A DNA stretch of 15,358 nucleotides from Alphaproteobacteria bacterium (GTDB lineage: Bacteria > Pseudomonadota > Alphaproteobacteria > JAGOMX01): the NCBI GenBank assembly GCA_016742295.1, contig JACVCA010000012.1, forward strand, positions 1 through 15,358, in the 5' to 3' direction. The position numbers and the translations under genes were made by a program. The notes beneath the pieces were generated by a model that did no database searches, was not told where the DNA came from, and worked only from the letters and a program-made list of their open reading frames with translations. Shown here in pieces: positions 7,578-15,303 of this stretch (positions are counted from its first letter, which is position 1; each line of letters starts with the position of its first letter).

Positions 7578-8870
7578 ATGTATTATGAGCATAACATTCA
7601 AGGATGTTTTTCCGAAGCTGAGGTTGGCTCAATTCTGAAAAAGCAGGCTTTTAAGCCTTATATTGAGAAAGCCAAGCAAGCTTGCCGAGAGTTTGAAGAA
7701 GAGCACCAAGCCGGAAAGCATTCGGTTTTAAGTCTTGCAAACTCACGAGATGATATTGAAGCATTAAACCTCTTTGTTAACCATTATCAAAACGCCTTTG
7801 ACGATGTTGTAATTTTAGGAACTGGCGGCTCAAGTTTAGGAGGCCAAACTTTTGTTGCCCTTAACGGTTATGGTGGAGGCCTATCACAGCCACGTCTTCA
7901 CTTTATGGATAATATTGATCCCCACACCTTTAGTAGGCTTTTTGCCCAAGTTAATCCTAAGCGGACAGGTTTTATTGTTATTTCTAAGTCAGGTTCAACT
8001 GCTGAGACCCTTTGTCAATTCATCATTGTGCTTGAGCGCTGGAAGCAGTATCTAACGCCTCCAGAAATCAAACAGCATTTTTTAGTGATTACAGAACCTA
8101 AATCTTCACCTTTAACATACCTTGTGGATAGGGAAGAGATTCCCAGATTAGATCATCCTCTTACAGTTGGGGGTCGGTTTTCTGCCTTATCCCTTGTTGG
8201 ATTGTTACCTGCAATGATTGCAAGGATAAACCCTTTGAAGCTGAGAGAAGGGGCTCAATCGGTGGTTGAACATACATTTAACGCACCTTCTGCGGAACCT
8301 ATGATTGGTGCTGCTCTTAATGTTGCGTTGTTGCAAGAGAAAAACATTCGAAATACAGTTTTGATGCCCTATGTTGACTGCTTGAATTCATTTAGTTTTT
8401 GGTTTCGTCAATTGTGGGCTGAAAGCCTAGGTAAAGATGGCCAAGGTTCGACTCCATTAAATGCATTGGGGACGGTAGATCAACATAGTCAACTTCAACT
8501 CTATCTTGATGGTCCAAAAGATAAGATGTTTACACTTATCATTCAAGATCATCTTCAAACAGGTGAAAAGATGCCTCTAGAGCTTTCAAAAATTGAAGGC
8601 TTAGCTTATCTGGCATCTCGTACAATGGGCGACCTTTTGGATGCGGAACAACATGCCACAATTGCAACACTTATTAAACGTGGCTGTCCTACTCGCATTA
8701 TACGCCTTAAAAAAATTGATGAATACGCTATGGGGGCTTTGATGATGCATTTTATGCTTGAAACGATGCTGACTGCAAGATTATTAGGGGTGAATGCTTT
8801 TGATCAACCAGCTGTTGAGGAAGGAAAAGTTCTGACCAGAGAGTATCTCAAAAAGAGTGCCAGCTTATGA
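7578..8870 (+). CDS. pgi: Glucose-6-phosphate isomerase, short form
   Basis: This enzyme interconverts glucose 6-phosphate and fructose 6-phosphate in the cytoplasm, linking glycolysis and gluconeogenesis. At 430 aa it is shorter than the enterobacterial enzyme (about 550 aa) and fits the compact form common in alphaproteobacteria. The N-terminal SIS domain has GTGGSSLGGQ at 81-90 and the phosphate-binding SKSGST at 136-141. The family signature VGGRFSALS is at 197-205. By alignment to the known active site, Glu282 (AESLGKDGQG), His303 (VDQHSQLQLY) and Lys417 (PAVEEGK) are the catalytic residues, and all are present. The ribosome-binding site is strong (GAGGGGGG, 9 nt before the ATG). The stop overlaps the mutL start. 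Confidence 0.96.
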   Translation: MYYEHNIQGCFSEAEVGSILKKQAFKPYIEKAKQACREFEEEHQAGKHSVLSLANSRDDIEALNLFVNHYQNAFDDVVILGTGGSSLGGQTFVALNGYGGGLSQPRLHFMDNIDPHTFSRLFAQVNPKRTGFIVISKSGSTAETLCQFIIVLERWKQYLTPPEIKQHFLVITEPKSSPLTYLVDREEIPRLDHPLTVGGRFSALSLVGLLPAMIARINPLKLREGAQSVVEHTFNAPSAEPMIGAALNVALLQEKNIRNTVLMPYVDCLNSFSFWFRQLWAESLGKDGQGSTPLNALGTVDQHSQLQLYLDGPKDKMFTLIIQDHLQTGEKMPLELSKIEGLAYLASRTMGDLLDAEQHATIATLIKRGCPTRIIRLKKIDEYAMGALMMHFMLETMLTARLLGVNAFDQPAVEEGKVLTREYLKKSASL

Positions 8871-10684
8871 CAGTGCGTGTTCTTCCTCAAAATCTAATCA
8901 ATCAGATTGCCGCTGGTGAAGTCGTTGAAAGGCCTGCATCAGTTGTGAAAGAACTGGTTGAAAATGCAATTGATGCCCAAGCTACACATATTGAAATTCA
9001 GCTGCGTGATGGAGGCCGAAGCTTCATTGCGGTGCAGGATAATGGGCTGGGAATGAGTGCGAGTGACTTAGTATTATGCGTTGAGCGCCATGCAACTTCG
9101 AAAATTCCTGATGAAGATCTCTTCCATATTCAGTCTTTGGGATTTCGTGGTGAAGCTTTACCTTCTATTGGAGCCATTAGTCGGTTAAAAATTTTGACCC
9201 GTACGGCTGAGGCTGAATCTGGGTGGTCACTTGCTGTCGAAGGGGGGATAAAATCGGGAGTAACGCCAATTTCTCACACTCAAGGTACACGCATTGAAAT
9301 TCGAGATTTGTTTTTTGCAACTCCTGCAAGACTCAAGTTTTTAAAGGCTGCAACAACGGAAATTGCGCATGTCCAAGATGTTATCCAAAGACTTGCGATG
9401 GCGCATCCCAATATTAGCTTTCGGTTATTTGATGATAAAAAAACTTATTTAAACTTTAAGGCCACAGAAGGCACGCTTGATGCTATGCAATTGTCACGGC
9501 TTTCTCAAATTATGGGAGAAGAGTTTACACAAAATGCAGTTTCTCTTAATGCTGCTAGGCAGGATTATCATCTTAAAGGCTATGCAGGTCTGCCTACTTT
9601 AAATCGTGCCAATACAAGTCATCAATACCTATTTGTGAATGGCAGGCCAGTACGCGATAAAATACTGCAGGGCGCTATTCGAGCAGCTTATCAAGATTTT
9701 CTTGCGCGTGATCGTCATCCTTTAGTGGCCCTCTTCTTAAATGTAGAGCCTGAATTGGTGGATGTGAATGTCCATCCAGCAAAGACAGAAGTGAGATTTA
9801 GGGAATCTGCAATTATCCGTGGACTTATTGTAGGTGCTCTTAAAGATGCATTGATGCAAGCAGGTCATAGGGCTTCAACCACGGTAGCTTATACAGCTTT
9901 GAGATCCTTTAAATCAGGAGCCTCTAATCCATATCAATATGCAAAAGACCAAACAGACTTCTTTTCAAAGGTTTCAATTTCTGCTTATCAACCAAGAAGT
10001 TCTAATTCTGCAAGTTCAAGCTTAGCTCTGGATTATGCATCAGAACCTATAGTTCAACCTGAGCTCAGGGTAGACTCATCCACTGAGCCTGAGGATCCAC
10101 CCTCGCATCCTTTGGGGTATGCCAAAGCTCAATTGTACACCACCTATATTATTGCTGAAACGGCTGAAGGTATGATTATCGTTGACCAACATGCAGCCCA
10201 TGAAAGACTCGTTTATGAAAAGATGAAAACCGCTTTGCAGGCCCAAACTTTGCTTCGGCAAGTTTTACTGGTTCCTGAAGTGGTTGAGCTAACTGAAATA
10301 GCTGTGAGCCGCCTAAGTCCTCGGATTGAAGAATTAGTTGAATTTGGATTGGTAATCGAGCCTTTTGGAACTTCAGCTGTTCTGGTTCGGGAAATCCCTG
10401 CCCTTCTTGGACATATAGATGTGGGTCGGTTAATTAAAGATTTAGTTGATGAAATTGAAAGTTTTGGAGAAACCTTAAGTCTTAAAGAGCGTATTGAGGA
10501 GGTTTGTTCCTCGATGGCTTGTCACGGCAGTGTGCGTGCAGGGCGAAAGCTTACTCAGACAGAAATGGATGCATTACTTCGTCAAATGGAATTAACGTCA
10601 CATTCTGGCCAATGTAATCACGGCAGGCCGACTTATGTGGAACTCAAGTGGAGCGATATCGAAAAATTATTTGGTAGGCGTTAG
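8867..10684 (+). CDS. mutL: DNA mismatch repair protein MutL with endonuclease motif
   Basis: This GHKL-family ATPase couples mismatch recognition by MutS to strand excision. The N-terminal ATPase has Glu29 and Asn33 (NAIDA), DNGLGM at 58-63 and GFRGEAL at 92-98. A transducer domain runs to about residue 335. It is followed by a Ser-rich, low-complexity linker (about 345-400) and the C-terminal dimerisation domain. That domain carries DQHAAHERLVYE at 440-451, a perfect DQHA(x)2E(x)4E metal-binding motif, plus ACHGSVRAGRKL and a CNHGRP block (Cys583, His585). The protein should therefore be a nicking MutL, as expected in bacteria without MutH. The 605-aa length is normal. The start overlaps the pgi stop (ATGA), so the two genes are translationally coupled. 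Confidence 0.97.
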   Translation: MTVRVLPQNLINQIAAGEVVERPASVVKELVENAIDAQATHIEIQLRDGGRSFIAVQDNGLGMSASDLVLCVERHATSKIPDEDLFHIQSLGFRGEALPSIGAISRLKILTRTAEAESGWSLAVEGGIKSGVTPISHTQGTRIEIRDLFFATPARLKFLKAATTEIAHVQDVIQRLAMAHPNISFRLFDDKKTYLNFKATEGTLDAMQLSRLSQIMGEEFTQNAVSLNAARQDYHLKGYAGLPTLNRANTSHQYLFVNGRPVRDKILQGAIRAAYQDFLARDRHPLVALFLNVEPELVDVNVHPAKTEVRFRESAIIRGLIVGALKDALMQAGHRASTTVAYTALRSFKSGASNPYQYAKDQTDFFSKVSISAYQPRSSNSASSSLALDYASEPIVQPELRVDSSTEPEDPPSHPLGYAKAQLYTTYIIAETAEGMIIVDQHAAHERLVYEKMKTALQAQTLLRQVLLVPEVVELTEIAVSRLSPRIEELVEFGLVIEPFGTSAVLVREIPALLGHIDVGRLIKDLVDEIESFGETLSLKERIEEVCSSMACHGSVRAGRKLTQTEMDALLRQMELTSHSGQCNHGRPTYVELKWSDIEKLFGRR

Positions 10685-10707
10685 GCAGTAACTGCTGAGA
10701 TGCCTAA
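10681..10707 (+). terminator. Weak stem-loop after mutL
   Basis: TTAGGCA (10681-10687, containing the stop codon) pairs perfectly with TGCCTAA (10701-10707) across a 13-nt loop. A T-run follows only about 16 nt later (10724-10728), so this is not a canonical intrinsic terminator. It could still mark the mRNA 3' end. Confidence 0.25.
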
Positions 10708-10723
10708 GAGACAGCTCCCTACA

Positions 10724-10745
10724 TTTTTAATATACCTATTAAAAA
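10724..10745. repeat. A/T-only inverted repeat in the mutL-SNF2 gap
   Basis: TTTTTAATA (10724-10732) and TATTAAAAA (10737-10745) form a perfect 9-bp stem around a 4-nt loop, all A-T pairs. It lies in the 173-bp gap between mutL and the SNF2 gene. It may help end mutL transcription or melt near a promoter. With no G-C pairs its stability as RNA is low. Confidence 0.35.
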
Positions 10746-10823
10746 ACGAAATTAAATTTAGGAAAAACACCTAAAATAAGGTTATGCTTAGAAAGCTGTG
10801 ACTCATTTTTCAGTAGTTGATTT

Positions 10824-10829
10824 TATAAT
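10824..10829 (+). promoter_or_regulatory. Possible -10 box upstream of the SNF2-family gene
   Basis: A perfect TATAAT lies 28 nt before the ATG at 10858. No good -35 is correctly spaced: TGACTC at 10799-10804 is 19 nt away and matches poorly. If used, transcription would start near 10836, leaving a leader of about 22 nt with no Shine-Dalgarno sequence. Confidence 0.35.
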
Positions 10830-10857
10830 CAGTATCACTTTGGGTTAATTTATAACG

Positions 10858-13569
10858 ATGCCTACTCTCTCTTTAGCGCTGACACCGAGTGGACAAGTCT
10901 ATCTTGACCCCTCTCCTAACGAGTATATTAGTGAAGTGAAAGCTCAAAGAGTCCAGTCATTGTTCTCAAAAGGACCAACCATAGGTCTCCTTCAGTTAGG
11001 GTTAGAAGATATTAGTGCCCCTCTTCCTGCAAGCATAACCTTTTGGCAAAAATTCTCTCGTTTATTTATCAGTAAGCTTTGTATGGTGGCAGCATTTGAA
11101 CCTTCAAATCAAGATTTTGAAGTGTCTCTTCCTAATATTCAAGATCTTGACGAGTTTATGACTAATGCTCCTTTCATGACGGGGGGTGAGTATCTCAATT
11201 ATGAGGTTTTACAAAGGTTATGGCAAGATCTCCAAGGAACCCTTCAACAATATCTTCTTGCCTTTCAAGGAAACTTACAAGAATTTCTTAAGGCTTATAA
11301 TCCTCAATGGAATCTCGTTGGACGGGTGCATTTCCACTTAACCGAGAACAAGAGTGGCGATAATAAGCCCTTTGATTTTCTAGCGACTTACACTTCACGT
11401 TTATCAGAGAATACAAATGTCCAGCATTTACCTTTAGGGCGTGCTTTACGAGATTACGAAAATCAAAAAAAAACTTTGTCGTCCCTAATGTTGCCTGTGC
11501 GAAAAGCTGCTGCGCACAGTTCTTTATTAAAAAGTCTTGTCGATTCAGGGAAACTTTTTCGTCCGCAATCTTGGACTCCAAGGATAGCTTACAATTTCCT
11601 AAAAGATATTTCTCTCTTTGAAGCTGCCGGGATTGTTGTCCGGGTGCCCCATTGGTGGAAACCTAAAAACCCTCCTCGGGCTCAAGTGTCAGTAACTATT
11701 GGCCAGAACAAACTGGTTTCAATGGATGTGGATGCTCTTCTAGATCTTAATATTGAAATGGCACTCTCAGATGGGGAAATTCTTGATGAAAATGATCGCT
11801 TGAAAATTTTTAATTCGTCCGAGAATTTTATTTTTATTAAAGGAAAATGGATAGAAGTTGATCGTCTGAAGCTACAAGAGATTTTTAAACATTGGCATAA
11901 GTTAAAAGATGGTATTGCAGGAAAAGGACTCAGTTTTGCTGAAGCTATGCGTCTTTTGGTTGGAATTTCTTATAGAGGAGAGATTAAATCATTTTTTTCA
12001 AATCCACCTGAGCAATGGTTAAATGTAACTGCAGGTGATTGGTTAAAGGATATTTTAAATGAGCTTCGTAATCCCGAAACTAAAAATGCACAAAGCATAC
12101 AGCCTATTCTTGCAAAACATTTTCAAGCAACCTTAAGGCCCTATCAGATGGTCGGGGTAAATTGGCTATGGTTATTGTATCGCTTAAAGTTAGGTGGCTG
12201 TTTAGCTGATGATATGGGGTTAGGCAAGACCATTCAGGTGTTGGCTTTACTTATATTGATAAAAAATAATCAGACCCTAAACTCTCCCAACCTTTTGGTT
12301 ATCCCTGCATCTTTACTTGGTAATTGGTTGTCAGAGATTCAACATTTTGCTCCAAGTTTAAAGGTCTGGGTTGCGCACCCTTCTTGGACTTTAGGCGAAG
12401 ATTTGAAAAGGATGACTCAGGAAAAACTCTCTACCTATGATCTTGTGATTACTACCTATAGTTTTTTACAGCGTATGGCTCTTTTAAAACGTGTCTCTTG
12501 GAATGTTATGGTACTGGATGAAGCACAGCTAATTAAGAACCCAAGTTCTCAACAAACACGTTACGTTAAGTCTATGCAATGCGAAGTTCGTTTTACCTTA
12601 ACAGGCACGCCTATTGAAAACCAACTTGAAGATCTCTGGTCGCTGTTTGATTTTATTTGTCCGGGACTTTTAGGGTCTAATAGTGAGTTTAAAAAATATG
12701 CAAATAAAAAAGCTGATCAAGAAGAGCATTTTTATGGGGCTATTCGCACTTTGGTTAACCCCTATATTTTACGGCGTCTTAAAAGTGATAAACGCATTAT
12801 TAATGACTTACCTGATAAGACCGAAGTTAAAGCTTTCTGCTCGTTGAGTAAACAACAAGTTTATTTGTATCAACAATCAATTCAAGAATTATCTGTCCAG
12901 CTTAAATCCGTGGATGGAATACAGCGGCGCGGTATAATTCTATCCTACCTCTTGCGTTTTAAACAAATTTGCGATCATCCGTCATTGGGGCTTGGTCATA
13001 GCAGTTATAAGGCTGAGGAAAGTGGAAAATTTGTACGTCTCAAAGAAATCTGTGAAGAAATTGCAGCTAAGCAAGAAAAGGTCCTCATTTTTACTCAATT
13101 TACGGAGATAATGCCGGCTCTCGCAGCATTCCTTACCTCTATTTTTGGAAGACCAGGGTTGCTTTTGCATGGCAAGACAGCCATTAAAAACCGCGGAAAT
13201 CTTGCCCAACAATTTAACGAAGAACTTGGCCCACCTTTCTTTATTCTTTCTCTTAAGGCAGGTGGTACTGGGCTTAATTTAACTAAAGCATCTCATGTGG
13301 TTCATTTTGATCGGTGGTGGAATCCGGCTGTTGAAAATCAAGCGACGGATCGTACTTACCGTATCGGTCAACATAAAAATGTTCTTGTCCACAAATTTGT
13401 TTGCCGAGGAACTATTGAAGAAAAAATTGATCTTTTGATTGAATCTAAAAAATCTCTCTCTCAGACCTTGTTGGCTGAAGATCCCAATATCTTGTTTACT
13501 GACCTTACAAATGAAGAACTTATAAATGTAGTCTCTCTTGACATCCACCGTGTCCTTGCAGAGGATTAG
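10858..13569 (+). CDS. SNF2-family DNA-dependent ATPase/helicase
   Basis: This is a 903-aa stand-alone bacterial Swi2/Snf2 ATPase, a double-stranded-DNA translocase and not a strand-separating helicase. The N-terminal half (to about residue 400) resembles the SNF2-associated region of bacterial homologs; the block around 245-350, with AGIVVRVPHWWKP, is typical. The ATPase core follows: LRPYQMVGVNWL (Q-like motif, about 423-435), DDMGLGKT (451-458, Lys457 in Walker A), DEAQ (554-557), TGTPIENQ (motif III), VLIFTQF (motif IV), AGGTGLNL (motif V), and the motif VI region ending RIGQ at 835-838. All catalytic motifs are intact. No nuclease, SWIM or methyltransferase domain is visible, and no defence genes lie nearby, so a general role in DNA repair or transcription is more likely. 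The ATG at 10858 has no ribosome-binding site. Confidence 0.93.
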   Translation: MPTLSLALTPSGQVYLDPSPNEYISEVKAQRVQSLFSKGPTIGLLQLGLEDISAPLPASITFWQKFSRLFISKLCMVAAFEPSNQDFEVSLPNIQDLDEFMTNAPFMTGGEYLNYEVLQRLWQDLQGTLQQYLLAFQGNLQEFLKAYNPQWNLVGRVHFHLTENKSGDNKPFDFLATYTSRLSENTNVQHLPLGRALRDYENQKKTLSSLMLPVRKAAAHSSLLKSLVDSGKLFRPQSWTPRIAYNFLKDISLFEAAGIVVRVPHWWKPKNPPRAQVSVTIGQNKLVSMDVDALLDLNIEMALSDGEILDENDRLKIFNSSENFIFIKGKWIEVDRLKLQEIFKHWHKLKDGIAGKGLSFAEAMRLLVGISYRGEIKSFFSNPPEQWLNVTAGDWLKDILNELRNPETKNAQSIQPILAKHFQATLRPYQMVGVNWLWLLYRLKLGGCLADDMGLGKTIQVLALLILIKNNQTLNSPNLLVIPASLLGNWLSEIQHFAPSLKVWVAHPSWTLGEDLKRMTQEKLSTYDLVITTYSFLQRMALLKRVSWNVMVLDEAQLIKNPSSQQTRYVKSMQCEVRFTLTGTPIENQLEDLWSLFDFICPGLLGSNSEFKKYANKKADQEEHFYGAIRTLVNPYILRRLKSDKRIINDLPDKTEVKAFCSLSKQQVYLYQQSIQELSVQLKSVDGIQRRGIILSYLLRFKQICDHPSLGLGHSSYKAEESGKFVRLKEICEEIAAKQEKVLIFTQFTEIMPALAAFLTSIFGRPGLLLHGKTAIKNRGNLAQQFNEELGPPFFILSLKAGGTGLNLTKASHVVHFDRWWNPAVENQATDRTYRIGQHKNVLVHKFVCRGTIEEKIDLLIESKKSLSQTLLAEDPNILFTDLTNEELINVVSLDIHRVLAED

Positions 13570-13580
13570 GAAACGTCAAA

Positions 13581-13622
13581 ATGGTTTGTATAGAAGCTAA
13601 TGTCTATCCCTCTTTCTCATAG
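13581..13622 (+). other. 13-codon open frame overlapping the ctaA start
   Basis: ATG at 13581 opens a 13-codon frame (MVCIEANVYPSFS) that ends at TAG 13620-13622, past the ctaA start at 13600. It has AGGAAA at 13568-13573, 7 nt before its ATG. That is better placed than anything before the ctaA ATG, which has only a weak AGAAG. It may be a leader that brings ribosomes to ctaA, or chance. Confidence 0.2.
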
Positions 13623-14652
13623 CAATCGGTTTTTTGTTATTGGGCTCCTAATATGTAGTCTTATGGTATTTGTAATGATCTTATTGGGAGGAATAACCCG
13701 TTTAATGGGAGCTGGCCTATCCATTGTCGATTGGCAACCTATTATAGGAATTTTACCGCCTTTCAGTGAACAAGCTTGGCAACAGAAATTTACGCTTTAT
13801 CAACAGTTCCCAGAGTATCAAAAAATTAATTTTGGGATGACGTTAGCTGAATTCAAACCACTTTTCTGGATGGAGTATGGTCATCGGCTTTGGGGTAGAT
13901 TAATAGGGTTGGTTCTTATATTTCCAACACTTATAGCAATCTTTAAAAAACCGTTGCGCCCTTTTTTAAAGCCTTTAGGAGGGGTGTGGATTTTAGGAGG
14001 ACTCCAAGGAGTGGTGGGATGGTATATGGTCAAGAGTGGCTTAATTAATAATCCTTCAGTGAGCCCTTATCGGTTAACTGTACATCTTTTCTTAGCCCTT
14101 ATTATTGTGGCCCTCTTTTTATGGATGCTGTTTCCTTTTATGAAACCGCAGAAATCACTCTTACTCTTTTCTTCCCAAGAAAAAAGCTTAACCTCATGGA
14201 TTTCTCTCATTTTAGGACTTATGCTTCTCACAATTTGTATGGGAAGCTTCACAGCAGGTCTCAAGGCAGGACACCTCTATAACACGTTCCCGACAATGAA
14301 TGGGCAATGGGTACCTGATGATATATTATTCTTAAAACCTTTATGGCGAAATTTCTTTGAAAATTCTTCAATGGTTCAATTCTGTCATCGCGTTTTGGCC
14401 ATCAGTACTTGGCTTATGACGATGGGGCTGATGTGGCGAGCATGGTTGCTTAATTTACAATCATCAACCCGCAAATGTATTGTGATAATAGGAGGACTTG
14501 TTACACTTCAGCTCGGGTTGGGCATTGCAACTGTACTTTTACAAGTCCCGCTGTTACTTGGGTTATTACATCAAGCAACTGCTGTTCTCTTGTTCTCTGC
14601 TGCCTGGTGGCTGCTGTTCTTAACTGCTTCCTATAAGAAGATATTAAGCTAA
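13600..14652 (+). CDS. ctaA: Heme A synthase (COX15/CtaA type)
   Basis: This inner-membrane enzyme oxidises the C8 methyl group of heme O to a formyl group, making heme A for aa3-type cytochrome c oxidase. The 350-aa protein has eight predicted membrane helices in two four-helix halves. The four conserved heme-ligand histidines are His95 (MEYGHRLWGR), His162 (TVHLFLAL), His263 (FCHRVLA) and His324 (LLHQATAV). The family blocks GGITRLMGAGLSIVDW (30-45) and FTAGLKAGHLYNTFPTMNG (217-235) are also present. Its length and the absence of the CxxxxxxC loop of Bacillus CtaA place it with the alphaproteobacterial/mitochondrial COX15 form. It implies aerobic respiration through an aa3 oxidase encoded elsewhere. 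It starts 30 bp after the SNF2 gene and its own ribosome-binding site is weak. Confidence 0.95.
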   Translation: MSIPLSHSNRFFVIGLLICSLMVFVMILLGGITRLMGAGLSIVDWQPIIGILPPFSEQAWQQKFTLYQQFPEYQKINFGMTLAEFKPLFWMEYGHRLWGRLIGLVLIFPTLIAIFKKPLRPFLKPLGGVWILGGLQGVVGWYMVKSGLINNPSVSPYRLTVHLFLALIIVALFLWMLFPFMKPQKSLLLFSSQEKSLTSWISLILGLMLLTICMGSFTAGLKAGHLYNTFPTMNGQWVPDDILFLKPLWRNFFENSSMVQFCHRVLAISTWLMTMGLMWRAWLLNLQSSTRKCIVIIGGLVTLQLGLGIATVLLQVPLLLGLLHQATAVLLFSAAWWLLFLTASYKKILS

Positions 14653-14719
14653 TCATGAATTATTTTTCAAAAGAGGAGAGGAGCTAGGATAAGAGGAATT
14701 TGATGGAGCGGTCCGTCGC

Positions 14720-14790
14720 ATGAGCTATAGTATTTAAGTGTTAAAGGTATAGAGTTTATAGGCGCTAAACGAGGGATAATCTATCAAATG
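14720..14790 (+). pseudogene. Possible fossil of an IS630-like transposase N-terminus
   Basis: ATG at 14720 encodes MSYSI and then meets TAA (14735-14737). Reading on in another frame from 14734 gives LSVKGIEFIGAKRG. Joined, the two pieces resemble the start of IS630-family transposases (MSYSIDLR-VK-x-x-EFI), as if about four bases had been lost after codon 5. Nothing convincing continues further and no terminal inverted repeats were found. The rest of 14653-14800 holds no gene, tRNA or clear promoter. The match is short and recalled from memory, so it is tentative. Confidence 0.25.
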
Positions 14791-14803
14791 CAGATTAAGA
14801 GCG

Positions 14804-14850
14804 TTTTATTTGAAGAGGCTGAAATTAAATTCAACCTCTTCAAATTAAAA
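14804..14850. terminator. Strong stem-loop between convergent ctaA and the F-box-like gene
   Basis: TTTGAAGAGG (14809-14818) pairs perfectly with CCTCTTCAAA (14835-14844). After one C-A mismatch, TGAA/TTCA (14820-14823 with 14830-14833) extends the stem to a 6-nt loop. Outside, TTTTA (14804-14808) pairs with TAAAA (14846-14850) across a single bulged T. It lies between two converging genes, where a shared bidirectional terminator is expected. Neither strand has a proper T-run after the stem, so it may instead act as a 3'-end stabiliser. Confidence 0.5.
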
Positions 14851-14865
14851 GTGCATTTTGACGAT

Positions 14866-15303
14866 TTAATTGATATAACTCGGAGTCGTGCTCGATGGGG
14901 TATTTTCATCAAGTATTCTCTTAGCATTATCTTTTGCAGCCTGAAAATCCTCCGAACTCACCAACGTTGGCATAGGATTTTTGTCCATGGCATAAACGTC
15001 TTTAGCATATTTCAGAAGTGTCTCTAAATCAACTTGTTGTACTGTACAAAAGTCCATAAGAATTTTAGCTTGTGGTGAATTTTTTTCAATCATATAAGGA
15101 GATTGAGCATCGCAAGCAGCTTTGTTAAATACTTTAGAAACAGTTGCCTTATTAATGACTTCTTTACCCGTAAGATTCTTAAAAACTAGGAGGACCAGAT
15201 CCTTATTATTGAGGGGGTTTGGTGTAGATGCCTGTGCTCCACTTGAAAATTGAAATAAAGCAGCAACTAAGCTGGTTGAAAGTGTTAAAGTTGTAAATTT
15301 CAT
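14866..15303 (-). CDS. Small secreted protein with an F-box-like motif
   Basis: This 145-aa protein has a clear Sec signal peptide (Lys2, hydrophobic about 7-18, cleavage expected near AQA-S at 25-26). Residues 31-63 fit the F-box pattern without gaps: Leu36, Val40-Phe41, Leu44, Glu48-Val49, Val55-Ser56-Lys57, Phe59 and Ala63 fall where the human SKP2 F-box has L, IF, L, EL, VCK, W and A. The usual opening Leu-Pro is replaced by Asn-Asn. The remainder has two cysteines (Cys64, Cys86), helical segments and a Ser/Thr-rich tail, with no recognised repeat domain. The start is well supported: AGAAAGGAA lies about 6 nt upstream on the minus strand. F-box proteins recruit targets to SCF ubiquitin ligases in eukaryotes, and bacteria use them as host-directed effectors. 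Whether this one leaves the cell is inference. Confidence 0.8.
   Translation of the reverse strand: MKFTTLTLSTSLVAALFQFSSGAQASTPNPLNNKDLVLLVFKNLTGKEVINKATVSKVFNKAACDAQSPYMIEKNSPQAKILMDFCTVQQVDLETLLKYAKDVYAMDKNPMPTLVSSEDFQAAKDNAKRILDENTPSSTTPSYIN

Noticed and set aside
10858..13569. SNF2 ATPase as part of a phage-defence system (such as DISARM)
   Set aside because: No methyltransferase, nuclease, PLD or DUF1998 partner lies nearby. The neighbours are housekeeping genes.
14788..15027. 79-codon plus-strand open frame
   Set aside because: It runs over the stem-loop and antisense to the well-supported F-box-like gene, and no ribosome-binding site is seen.
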